Below, piece by piece: positions 28,162 to 37,020 of a DNA stretch of 37,020 bases. This stretch comes from Christensenellaceae bacterium. GTDB taxonomy: Bacteria > Bacillota > Clostridia > Christensenellales > DTU072. The stretch lies in assembly GCA_031259085.1 (NCBI GenBank), contig JAIRMA010000008.1:1-37020 (forward strand), read 5' to 3'. Position 1 is the stretch's first letter, and every line of letters starts with the position of its first letter. The translations under genes were made by a program, and so were the position numbers. A model generated the notes under the pieces. It saw nothing but the letters and a program-made list of their open reading frames with translations, was not told the origin of the DNA and did no database searches.

Positions 28162-28704
28162 ATGCGTGTCCCTTTAAAAACTGATCCCAAAAAAATAGCA
28201 CTTGCTGCAATGGGTGCTGCAATTTCCTTGATTTTTGTCTTGATCTCATTCTGGGTACAGAAAATGACATTGTCTCTTAATGTGATTGCTGCATGTGGAA
28301 TGATGCTCCCATTAATAAAAAAATACTATAGGGAATCTATAATTGCTTATGCTGTGGTTGTTTTGATCGGTGCTCTTCTCACAAATATTCATATTTTGCC
28401 CTTTGCTTTGGTGACTGGCGCTTATACTATAGCTGCTATAATATTTCACGAAAAAAAAGTAAAAGCGTATGTCTTTTTTCCAATAATAATAATTTACTCT
28501 AGTTTAGTTTTTTATATACTATATGCGTTGACTAAATTATTGATCATTGATTTTTCAAAAACTAACATTGCTAATTTATCTACAACTTTTATCTACATCA
28601 TTTTTAATATCATATTCATAATTGTGTTTATTATTTATCATTTTTCTATCATTTATACCTACAAATTTATATCCTCTCGTCTAAACACGGCTAATTCCAA
28701 TTAA
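28162..28704 (+). CDS. hypothetical polytopic membrane protein
   Basis: About 5 hydrophobic segments (ALAAMGAAISLIFVLISFWVQ, VIAACGMMLPLI, AYAVVVLIGALLTNIHILPFALVTGAYTIAAI ...); 18 bp after the J-like gene. N-terminal pattern recalls small ECF S-component-like proteins. Confidence 0.65.
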   Translation: MRVPLKTDPKKIALAAMGAAISLIFVLISFWVQKMTLSLNVIAACGMMLPLIKKYYRESIIAYAVVVLIGALLTNIHILPFALVTGAYTIAAIIFHEKKVKAYVFFPIIIIYSSLVFYILYALTKLLIIDFSKTNIANLSTTFIYIIFNIIFIIVFIIYHFSIIYTYKFISSRLNTANSN

Positions 28705-29110
28705 ATCAGAATTTTGTGTTCATTATTACTCTGCAGTTATTCGTCTAATCTTATGCATTTTCTAACAATTCGAATTCGATTTTATATCATATAACTAAAT
28801 TTCTGAAATTTCACATAAAATACCTAAATGACTATTCAAAATAGTGATTAGTATTTACTTGTTTTATAATCAAATTTGTAGTATAATTTTCAACGCTACT
28901 GAGGTTTAGCAATCGAGGCTCTCGATTCATTCATTTAAATATATACTGTATAAAAGAGAGATTTACAAAATTTCAATTAACGCATTCTCTCGTTTTCTGT
29001 TGTAATATACAAAATGAACAGGTTTTTATTTGCTATTTGTCAGTTGCTACAACGCTTATGCGCACAATCAATTTATTAATATAAATTTGAATTATATTAA
29101 GGAGAAAAAA

Positions 29111-31735
29111 ATGGCAAAGAAAAAATTCGTTTACCTTTTTAAAGAGTCAGACGGAAAAAACAAAGCACTTTTTGGTGGCAAAGGTGCAAATCTAGCGGAA
29201 ATGACCGCATTAGGCATGCCCGTGCCCCAAGGTTTTACTATCACAACAGAGGCATGTTCACAATATTATGCAGATGGTGCAAAATTATCAGAAACTATTA
29301 TTAATGAAGTTTTTGCTAATTTGAAAAAGATCGAAAAAGAAGTTGGGAAGAAGTTTGGTGATTCTAAAAATCCCTTCCTCGTATCAGTCAGAAGCGGTGC
29401 TCCAGTATCAATGCCTGGCATGATGGATACAATTTTGAATCTTGGTTTAAATGATGTTTCTGTTAAGGCATTAGCAAACCTCACTGAGAACCCACGATTC
29501 GCATATGACTGCTATAGACGATTTATTCAAATGTATTCCGATGTTGTTATCGGACTTAGTAAAGAACATTTCGAACAAGTAATCGATGCAAAAAAGAAGT
29601 CAAAAGGCATCGTCTTAGACACCGAATTCACTGCAGAAGATTTAAAAGAATTGATAGAAGATTATAAGGGATTCTTCTTCAAATCAAAGGGCTACGAATT
29701 TCCACAAGATCCAAAGGTCCAATTAGTAGGCGCTATTGAAGCAGTCTTTAGATCATGGGATAATCCCCGTGCAATATCATATCGTCGCATGAAGAATATC
29801 TCTAGTAACTGTGGGACTGCTGTTAACGTTCAATCGATGGTTTTTGGAAACATGGGTCCTACATCAGGCACTGGTGTTGCATTTACAAGAAATCCAGCAA
29901 CTGGTGAAAAGAAATTGTATGGTGAATATCTCATGAATGCTCAAGGGGAGGACGTTGTAGCTGGTATCAGAACACCTTCCTCAATCGACGATCTTAAAAA
30001 AGATAATGAAGAAGCTTATAATCAGTTTGTATCAATCGCATCAAAACTAGAAAATTATTTCCACGATATGCAGGATATGGAATTTACCATTGAACGCGGA
30101 AAACTATACATGCTACAGACTCGTAGTGGGAAGAGAACAGCGCAAGCAGCAATCAATATTGCTATCGACTTAGTTAATGAAGGCTTATGTACAAAAGAAG
30201 CCGCAATAATGGGCATCGACCCTCAACAATTAGATGATTTACTTCATCCTACATTTGATGTCAAAGCCATTTCAAAAGCAGTCGCCCTAGCTGAAGGACT
30301 TCCAGCATCACCTGGTGCAGCATCTGGAAAAATCGCCTTTTCTGCTGAAGAGGCTGTCGAAAGAGCACGCGCTGGAGAATCAGTTATTTTAGTTAGATTA
30401 GAAACTGCTGCTGAAGACATTGAAGGAATGAATGCCGCTAAGGGCATTTTAACGGCTCGTGGCGGGCTTACCTCTCATGCAGCTGTGGTTGCTAGAGGTA
30501 TGGGTAAATGTTGCGTTTCAGGTTGTAAGGATCTTGCAATTGACATGGAGTCTAGGACTGCTACAATCGCTGGCAACATATTTACTGATAAGGATATTAT
30601 ATCTCTCGATGGCGCTTCCGGTAAAATTTATGCTGGAGTTATTGAAACTGTTGAACCTAATATTACTGGGAATTTTCAAACTATCATGTCGTGGGCAAAT
30701 GAATTACGAACACTCAAGGTTCGCGCGAATGCTGACACCCCACATGATGCAAAAGTGGCACGTTCATTTGGTGCTGAGGGTATAGGGCTTTGCAGATCTG
30801 AACACATGTTCTTTGATGAAGCAAGAATACCAGTAATACGTGAGATGATTGTTAGCAAAACTCTCGAACAACGTAAAATTGCATTAGATAAATTATTAAT
30901 AATGCAACGGGAAGACTTCATTGGTATATATAATGAAATGAAAGGATATCCTGTTACAATTCGTTTCTTAGATCCACCTTTACATGAGTTTTTACCAAAG
31001 GAGCGTGAAGAAATTGAATCGCTCGCAAAAGATATGAATATATCTTATGAAGAATTACAAGCAACAGTAGATCAATTACACGAAGCTAATCCTATGTTAG
31101 GACATAGAGGTTGCCGCTTATCAGTGACATTCCCAGAAATAGCTGAGATGCAAACACGTGCTGTTATTGAGGCTGCAATTGAAGTAAATAAAGCTGGTGC
31201 GAATGTCAAAGCTGAAATAATGATTCCCTTAGTAGGTGAAGTAAAAGAGCTCGCATTTGTTAAGAAAACCGTAGTTGAAACTGCGAAAAAAGTTATGGAG
31301 GAACAAGGTATCAACGTTGATTATTCAGTAGGTACCATGATAGAAGTTCCACGTGCTGCGCTCACTGCCCAGGAAATCGCACTAGAAGCTGAATTCTTCT
31401 CATTCGGTACTAATGATTTAACACAAATGACATTTGGATTCAGCCGTGATGATGCAGATAAATACCTTTCTGCATATTATAAGAATAAAATTCTAGAATT
31501 TGATCCTTTTGTTCGCCTTGATCAAGTAGGCGTAGGAAGCCTGATAAAATTAGCTGTGGAAAGAGGTAAGGCCGCAAACCCGAATTTAAAATTAGGTATC
31601 TGCGGAGAACACGGTGGGGATCCTTCAACAGTTGAATTCTGCAACAAAGTTGGCTTAAATTATGTTTCCTGCTCACCATTCAGAGTGCCTATTGCCATAA
31701 TGGCTGCTGCTCAAGCTGCAGTGCGCTCAAAATAA
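29111..31735 (+). CDS. ppdK: pyruvate, phosphate dikinase
   Basis: MAKKKFVYLFKESDGKNKALFGGKGANLAEMTALGMPVPQGFTITTEAC, phosphohistidine loop GGLTSHAAVVARGMGKCCVSGC, C-terminal FGTNDLTQMTFGFSRDDA and GICGEHGGDPSTVEFC. Start revised from 29030 to the ATG at 29111, preceded by AAGGAG. Confidence 0.97.
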   Translation: MAKKKFVYLFKESDGKNKALFGGKGANLAEMTALGMPVPQGFTITTEACSQYYADGAKLSETIINEVFANLKKIEKEVGKKFGDSKNPFLVSVRSGAPVSMPGMMDTILNLGLNDVSVKALANLTENPRFAYDCYRRFIQMYSDVVIGLSKEHFEQVIDAKKKSKGIVLDTEFTAEDLKELIEDYKGFFFKSKGYEFPQDPKVQLVGAIEAVFRSWDNPRAISYRRMKNISSNCGTAVNVQSMVFGNMGPTSGTGVAFTRNPATGEKKLYGEYLMNAQGEDVVAGIRTPSSIDDLKKDNEEAYNQFVSIASKLENYFHDMQDMEFTIERGKLYMLQTRSGKRTAQAAINIAIDLVNEGLCTKEAAIMGIDPQQLDDLLHPTFDVKAISKAVALAEGLPASPGAASGKIAFSAEEAVERARAGESVILVRLETAAEDIEGMNAAKGILTARGGLTSHAAVVARGMGKCCVSGCKDLAIDMESRTATIAGNIFTDKDIISLDGASGKIYAGVIETVEPNITGNFQTIMSWANELRTLKVRANADTPHDAKVARSFGAEGIGLCRSEHMFFDEARIPVIREMIVSKTLEQRKIALDKLLIMQREDFIGIYNEMKGYPVTIRFLDPPLHEFLPKEREEIESLAKDMNISYEELQATVDQLHEANPMLGHRGCRLSVTFPEIAEMQTRAVIEAAIEVNKAGANVKAEIMIPLVGEVKELAFVKKTVVETAKKVMEEQGINVDYSVGTMIEVPRAALTAQEIALEAEFFSFGTNDLTQMTFGFSRDDADKYLSAYYKNKILEFDPFVRLDQVGVGSLIKLAVERGKAANPNLKLGICGEHGGDPSTVEFCNKVGLNYVSCSPFRVPIAIMAAAQAAVRSK

Positions 31736-31757
31736 TAATAATTCAAAACTAATTAAG

Positions 31758-31786
31758 GGGGGAGTCAGAAATGACTCCCCCTTTTT
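31758..31786 (+). terminator. Rho-independent terminator of ppdK
   Basis: GGGGGAGTCA-gaaa-TGACTCCCCC followed by TTTTT: perfect 10-bp stem with GAAA tetraloop. Confidence 0.95.
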
Positions 31787-31921
31787 AATATTACAATTCT
31801 TTATAAAAAATTCTCATGAGCTCTCTTGGCTTTAATTGAACACAAAAAAAATTCTATTACATGCTCTCAATAAACATATGTAAGATAGCCTAAACCTCGA
31901 TTTGAATTGTTATGGCCAACA

Positions 31922-33547
31922 TTAAAAGGTAAATCTCTTATACATATTTATTTTATTTCTGTTATACGTAACCGAATCTGGTATTAAAAATGTACTGTCA
32001 ATATTGAATGCATTAAAGACTACTGTTAAATCATCAAAGACTCCTGTGTCACATCTTAAGTAATAATTTCCTCCTGCATCGCCTACTATACATTCGTTTA
32101 GTGCTTCTATTATTTTTTTTTCGCTCCAATACCAAATATCTTGTTTTGCATCGCTACCCATTGAACTTAGATATTTGAGCACTTTGTATTGTATTATTCG
32201 CAATATTACTATTGAAAAGAATGAAACCATAAAGTGTGACTCTGTGTGTGATCTTTGCTTTACATACGCTGGTCTGCCCTCTAAATCATTATTTAAAGGC
32301 TTAAACCAATCATATGCATGAGAAAATTTGAGATATTTGTTCAGTATTTCAGTATCACTACTGTTCACTTCTGAAGTAAATATTATGCTGTAGCCTAATT
32401 TCTGATATCCATAGTCAACACTTGTTTTGTTTGATGAATGAAAATTAATTGTGTCACCTGATTCACTTGATTGAATATTTATAGGTCTCAGACTCATTAT
32501 TGTCGAAAGTTTTTTTATGCTATCATCAAGATTATCTGTTTGCTTATAATAATCATGTTCACTCCAATATGCTATTACCATTTCGTTAATCCCTACTAAC
32601 TTCCCATCAGAATTAAGAATTGCACGTTTCAATGTTTTAGATTTATACTTAACCGTCTTATTAAAATTGTACTCATATCCATCCCCATCTAGAATCCATT
32701 CGTCAAGGGCCAAATCATAATTTATTGAGCAAAGTGAACCGCCAATTATATACCCATCACCATTATTAATGACATCGTCAATATTAACATGCTCATTAAT
32801 ACTAAGATTAGAAACAGCAACAATCCTTTTATATTTAGATTTCTTTTCCTTAATAGCATTTGATAACTGTTTTCTGAAATCCTTATCATCCTTCTTTTGA
32901 TAAATTTTATAGGATATTGGTATTTCATTAGTATCTATGTATAAACACATATGAAATGTTAATTTCCCATCGGCTTCAAAAATTGCTTTATTTTTTGAAT
33001 CTGCTAACCCGGTTCGAAAATCTGTATGCAAATTATGATCATTCTCTACATCACTAGTAAATGAATATGAGCTTATACTACAATAGCAAACATCGTGAAC
33101 TCTCCCCGCATTAGAATTAATCATAAACTTGTCTATTCCATCTTGTAATGACCTAATTTTATCCGCGATCTCATCTAATACTAGATATATTTCATTCAGT
33201 TTTTGCGATTTCGTTATTCCAAATAGATAGTTGTCTTTGTTATAAAAAGTCTCTTTTATCGATAATGGATTCAAAATCCGCTGGTAAATTAAAAGTTTAA
33301 ATAATCCTTCAAAGTCAACATCCTTCTCTAGATTTAGTATTTTCTGAACCAAAAATCTAATTTTAAACCTTATTCGTCTAAATACTGCATCTAACACAAA
33401 ATAACCAGCGTTTTTTCGAATGCTCTCTATGGCTTCTTTATCTACATAATTTATTCCTGTGCTTTCATCGCTTGCACATGCATCAGTGTTCTCCGCATCA
33501 TGAATTTTAGGGGCCTTCCCTTTACTAATATCAGATGTTTTTGGCAT
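31922..33547 (-). CDS. IS1634/IS4-like transposase-derived protein lacking the DDE catalytic residues
   Basis: Clear homology to the right-edge transposase: DVDFEGLFKLLIYQRILNP~YDVYGFFKFLVFRQILEP; NAGRVHDVCYCSISSYSF~NAGRSTEFIYYDVTNFYF; NNGDGYIIGGSL~DLGNGYIVSKSL; VKYKSKTLKRAILNSDGKLVGINEMVIAYWSE~FKYKSRIVERVVLDEKQNKRLIKEKVLVYWSE; FKPLNNDLEGRPAYV~FKIMKSTLETRPIFV. Intact 541 codons, Shine-Dalgarno GGAGGT 4 nt before ATG. Confidence 0.85.
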   Translation of the reverse strand: MPKTSDISKGKAPKIHDAENTDACASDESTGINYVDKEAIESIRKNAGYFVLDAVFRRIRFKIRFLVQKILNLEKDVDFEGLFKLLIYQRILNPLSIKETFYNKDNYLFGITKSQKLNEIYLVLDEIADKIRSLQDGIDKFMINSNAGRVHDVCYCSISSYSFTSDVENDHNLHTDFRTGLADSKNKAIFEADGKLTFHMCLYIDTNEIPISYKIYQKKDDKDFRKQLSNAIKEKKSKYKRIVAVSNLSINEHVNIDDVINNGDGYIIGGSLCSINYDLALDEWILDGDGYEYNFNKTVKYKSKTLKRAILNSDGKLVGINEMVIAYWSEHDYYKQTDNLDDSIKKLSTIMSLRPINIQSSESGDTINFHSSNKTSVDYGYQKLGYSIIFTSEVNSSDTEILNKYLKFSHAYDWFKPLNNDLEGRPAYVKQRSHTESHFMVSFFSIVILRIIQYKVLKYLSSMGSDAKQDIWYWSEKKIIEALNECIVGDAGGNYYLRCDTGVFDDLTVVFNAFNIDSTFLIPDSVTYNRNKINMYKRFTF

Positions 33548-33833
33548 AATACCTCCACTTTTTGTTCCTGTAAAGCTAGCCTAATATAGTTGAATATTTC
33601 TTGCTTTTACTGATCTTAAATTCTCTTATTATAATAACCTAGCGTATGTATTTAAAAAATATCAGCAACTATCATACTTAATAACTCATGTTTTAGTGTA
33701 TCCTAATAGTAATTTTTACATAACCAATAACTGATGTCAAGACAATAAATGCTTGCACTTAGTCCGTTGATTATTCGTGTTTTAACACATATAAAGGCTC
33801 TTATTTTTTGTATGAATCTGCCATATCTAAACT

Positions 33834-33867
33834 AAAAACTGCTACTTTAAAACAAATAGCAGTTTTT
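33834..33867 (-). terminator. Terminator downstream of the M28 peptidase gene (possibly bidirectional)
   Basis: AAAAACTGCTA-12-nt loop-TAGCAGTTTTT, 11-bp perfect stem with A/T flanks. Confidence 0.6.
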
Positions 33868-33932
33868 AAATACATCTCTTATCGATTATTTGAGTAATAT
33901 ATAGAATTTGTTCTAAATCGTTAACAACTAGA

Positions 33933-35195
33933 TTAATGATCCGCTTTTGAAGAATGTTTTGCATGTATCTTGTTTGAAACATTCAATACAACTTCATATG
34001 CCTTTTCTAAGGTGTCAAGATTAAGATCCTCTACTTTATCATTATATGTATGATAATAATTAGTGGCAGTGGGGTTTTGGGCACAAAGAGTAACAGTTTT
34101 ATAGCCAGCACGATAAAACGGTGTAGAATCGCAACCGCCGACAGGATTTTTAATTCTCTTAGGTGTTAAACCTACCTCTTTTATACTCTCCTCTCCCATT
34201 TCAATAAGTTCTGGATCGAAGTGACTCATCAACCATAAATCACCCGTTACCACGTTAAAATGATCATAGTCTCTGAATGAATCGAGATTTACAAAATATG
34301 GATTTACAAGCAAATCAGTATCGTTTTTATGTGCCTTCATGAATGCAAATGAGCCTTTCAATCCAGCTTCTTCACTTCCCATCCCAGCTACGATTATACG
34401 ACAATTTTCAGGCAATTCATCAGGATTATCTTTGTAATGCTTTGCCATCAATAATGCTAATCCTGTACCAGACAAATTATCCATAGCACCAGGTGATGCT
34501 ATTTTCTTATCATAACTTAAATATATTGATAGCCAGTAAAAACCAGGCAAGAAAACGAATGGAAGAAGGAAAAATATCCAATCTCCTGCCGTCACTAGCC
34601 CCTCTTTAATTGAAAACGCCAGATGATCAGTACTAACCCTTATTATACTCAATAACAATACAATTAGAATACCCACTACTCCAAAGATTGTTTTAATAAT
34701 TGATAGTTGTGGATGTTTTGTAACAGCTAAATTCCAATTCCAGCTTGAATCGATATGACCACTATATACTATAGTATAATCAATTTTACTGCCTCCATCA
34801 ATTTTCGAATAGAGATTCTTTGATATTTTTTGTGGGAATAATACGTCAAACAAGCCTTTATACATGAATATTTGAACAACTGCATAAAGAAGTAAGACTG
34901 TTGATAAAGCAAACGATGCCCAAGGTGATACTAAAATATATAATCCTAGTGACAGAAGTGAAACTACACCTAATACTGGAATAAAACCAATACTTGCGAT
35001 CGGTGCCAGTTTAAAATCCTCAACTTTGGTGTCATTCCCAGTAACAGTCGAAAATGTGTTTGCAATATCCGCTGCAGCCGCGCGTTCTTCATCACTCCCA
35101 GGGAGACGTGGCCCAAATTTTTGAATTACGTCACCTGCAAAATTTTTGACGAATTCTGCACCAGCTTTATAATCATGATTCTCTTTCATAATCAT
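33933..35195 (-). CDS. M28 family zinc metallopeptidase with inserted transmembrane segments
   Basis: Metal-ligand motifs VYSGHIDSSW, SPGAMDNLSGTGLAL, GMGSEEAGLKGS, FVNLDSF, TNYYHTYNDKVEDL; hydrophobic segments both upstream of the first ligand and between the first two. Confidence 0.88.
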   Translation of the reverse strand: MIMKENHDYKAGAEFVKNFAGDVIQKFGPRLPGSDEERAAAADIANTFSTVTGNDTKVEDFKLAPIASIGFIPVLGVVSLLSLGLYILVSPWASFALSTVLLLYAVVQIFMYKGLFDVLFPQKISKNLYSKIDGGSKIDYTIVYSGHIDSSWNWNLAVTKHPQLSIIKTIFGVVGILIVLLLSIIRVSTDHLAFSIKEGLVTAGDWIFFLLPFVFLPGFYWLSIYLSYDKKIASPGAMDNLSGTGLALLMAKHYKDNPDELPENCRIIVAGMGSEEAGLKGSFAFMKAHKNDTDLLVNPYFVNLDSFRDYDHFNVVTGDLWLMSHFDPELIEMGEESIKEVGLTPKRIKNPVGGCDSTPFYRAGYKTVTLCAQNPTATNYYHTYNDKVEDLNLDTLEKAYEVVLNVSNKIHAKHSSKADH

Positions 35196-35324
35196 ACTCC
35201 AAATATCCTTATTTACAACGCGTTAAGGATAAAAATAGATTTATATTAAGTATATCATACAAACCTGTTATTTTCAATCTTTTTTTCATATTATAATAGT
35301 TGAGAATCAAAAAAGTTAATTATC

Positions 35325-35367
35325 CAAGTTTAGTGCAGTTTCTTAAAAAAATCCTACACTAAACTTG
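35325..35367. repeat. Inverted repeat at the upstream end of the IS1634-like element
   Basis: CAAGTTTAGTG (35325-35335) and CACTAAACTTG (35357-35367) are perfect reverse complements around a 21-nt loop; the region 35330-35373 recurs inverted at 27162-27205. Confidence 0.8.
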
Positions 35368-35515
35368 AGACGCCCTGTATTTGTCAGTTCAAATAAAAAA
35401 TCAAACAAACTTTTTCAAATAATTGAAGATTTATGTTATTTTTGTTTGCATTTTTTTCATCTGTGCCATATTATATAAGTGGCACCGCGGCACCATAAGT
35501 GAGATATATTTAAAA

Positions 35516-37020
35516 ATGCATATTGAAGTATTAGATCCAAAATCCAAACCACGTTTAAGATTGTCAAATTCTAGACGAATAGAGGGTAAATCAGGAAATA
35601 CGTCTACACATAAATTTGTGGTATTGTATTTAGGTCCACTTTCCAATTACGATGATGGACAGCCTAATTATTTAGAAAGGCTTAGAGAGTCATTTAAAGC
35701 TGGTAGACCACTAATTCCAGCATTAGAGCCATATTGCACAATAGATCCTGATTATGGCATTAATTTTAATCACAATTTTACTCCTGGCAATCCAATTTGC
35801 ATATCTAATAACAAACATTGTTCTAATATTTTATTAGATCGCATTTTGGACGAACTTGGACTTCCAGCAGTTTTTGCGAGTTGCAAACACTTAACTAAGA
35901 TTGAATATGACGTCTATGGATTTTTTAAATTCTTAGTTTTTCGACAAATACTAGAACCTGTATCCAAATTCTCTACAGTTTTGCAAAATGACAACTATTA
36001 TGCGCCGATTTTAGATGACCATAATCCTGATAATGTTTATGACACATTAACGTTCATAGAGCGATTCAAAAAGCAGATTATCCAAAGAATGAACACAAAT
36101 TTAATTAATAATGCAGGTCGATCTACAGAATTTATTTACTACGACGTAACAAATTTCTATTTTGAGACGGACGAGCCAGATGAGGATGTATTAGATGAAT
36201 GCTCAACCGTAATTGAAAGTGGCTTTCGTAAATTTGGAGTATGTAAAGAAAAACGGAAACTGCCAATAGTGCAAATGGGTCTTTTCATGGATAACGATGG
36301 ATTGCCAGTCTCGCTAGAATCATTTTCTGGGAATACACTTGATCACCTTACTTTAAAATACTCACTAAAAAACTCTGTGCCTGGATTGGATTTATCTAGA
36401 TTTATATTAATCGGAGACCAAGGCGTTTTCGCCTATTCATATTTGGTTCATCTTACTGATTTAGGAAATGGATATATTGTATCAAAGAGTCTCATAAAAA
36501 CCAGAGCCGATGAACGCGAATGGACTTATTCCGATGAGGGATATACATACGTTAACAATTCATTCAAATACAAAAGCCGTATAGTAGAGAGGGTTGTTCT
36601 AGACGAGAAGCAAAATAAACGTCTTATAAAGGAAAAGGTTCTAGTATATTGGAGCGAGGAATGCGCAAAAAAGCTAATGCTTAAAAGCGAATCATGTTTT
36701 GAATTGCTAACACAATGCAGTAGCTTTAAAGATAATTTCAAAGTTAGTAGAAGTCAGGTAAAAAACATTAAGCGCTTTTTAAGTCGGGATATATTAGATT
36801 CAAATACAGGTGAATTATTTGATTCTAATGATTTAAAGGTATTAATAGATCATAAAAAAATAGAAGAATATAAAAGAAGTTTTGGATTTTATCAGATTAT
36901 CACATCTGAGCTTGAAATGGCGGATTTAATGATTATTGAGAAATACAAAGGATTAACTGAAATAGAAAATCAATTTAAAATAATGAAAAGCACATTAGAA
37001 ACTCGTCCAATTTTTGTTAG
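35516..37020 (+). CDS. IS1634-like family transposase (truncated by window edge)
   Basis: Continuous frame from ATG 35516 to window end: MHIEVLDPKSKPRLRLSNSRRIEGKSGNTSTHKFVVLYLGPL...FIYYDVTNFYFETDE...FILIGDQGVFAYSYL...YKGLTEIENQFKIMKSTLETRPIFV, with the three DDE-region motifs. Not in the ORF track because no stop is in the window. Confidence 0.9.
   Translation, partial: MHIEVLDPKSKPRLRLSNSRRIEGKSGNTSTHKFVVLYLGPLSNYDDGQPNYLERLRESFKAGRPLIPALEPYCTIDPDYGINFNHNFTPGNPICISNNKHCSNILLDRILDELGLPAVFASCKHLTKIEYDVYGFFKFLVFRQILEPVSKFSTVLQNDNYYAPILDDHNPDNVYDTLTFIERFKKQIIQRMNTNLINNAGRSTEFIYYDVTNFYFETDEPDEDVLDECSTVIESGFRKFGVCKEKRKLPIVQMGLFMDNDGLPVSLESFSGNTLDHLTLKYSLKNSVPGLDLSRFILIGDQGVFAYSYLVHLTDLGNGYIVSKSLIKTRADEREWTYSDEGYTYVNNSFKYKSRIVERVVLDEKQNKRLIKEKVLVYWSEECAKKLMLKSESCFELLTQCSSFKDNFKVSRSQVKNIKRFLSRDILDSNTGELFDSNDLKVLIDHKKIEEYKRSFGFYQIITSELEMADLMIIEKYKGLTEIENQFKIMKSTLETRPIFV

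Noticed and set aside
35477-35490. T-box-like core taAGTGGCACCGCG upstream of the transposase
   Set aside because: It resembles GTGGNACCGCG but lies in an IS leader with no Stem I/specifier architecture, no following terminator, and no aminoacyl-tRNA synthetase or amino-acid gene downstream.
1-37020. CRISPR arrays, tRNA or rRNA genes
   Set aside because: No regularly spaced repeats, tRNA-like T-arm/CCA patterns or rRNA segments were recognised by eye; tRNAscan-SE and Infernal were not run.

Overview
The window looks like a chromosomal segment of a low-GC Bacillota (Clostridia-like) bacterium; this assignment is inferred from codon usage, Shine-Dalgarno sites and gene families. From about 2.1 to 14.0 kb all confident genes are on the minus strand: topA-trmFO-hslV-hslU-hisS, a lipobox plus polytopic GT-C-like membrane protein, rplS, a Gfo/Idh oxidoreductase, an unlisted 35-aa membrane microprotein and a GDPD. 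From 14.16 to 31.7 kb almost all are on the plus strand: lepA-hemW, an AlbA_2/RecG-like ATP-binding gene, a PlsC-like acyltransferase, gltX, a small P-loop protein, thrC, trpS, a DUF5685 / degenerate J-domain / membrane protein module and ppdK. The left edge has a truncated Eco57I-like N6-adenine methylase. The right edge has a truncated IS1634-like transposase. Best second-look items: (1) a 541-aa IS1634-like protein (31922-33547) that aligns without gaps to the right-edge transposase around each catalytic site but has lost all three DDE residues (D->S, D->N, E->Y), has a good Shine-Dalgarno and no visible IS ends, so it may be domesticated; (2) three tandem perfect DnaA boxes plus one inverted box at 17326-17506, close to the minus/plus gene-orientation switch; (3) an XRE-type regulator pseudogene with two in-frame TAA codons, with its promoter and a palindrome still present, directly upstream of the higher-GC AlbA_2 gene; (4) a 44-bp IS-end-like repeat at 27162-27205 matching the IS1634 upstream region in inverse orientation; (5) a J-domain-like protein with HPD replaced by VNE and a 10-cysteine tail, next to DUF5685 and membrane genes of unknown function. 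No database search or computation was run.
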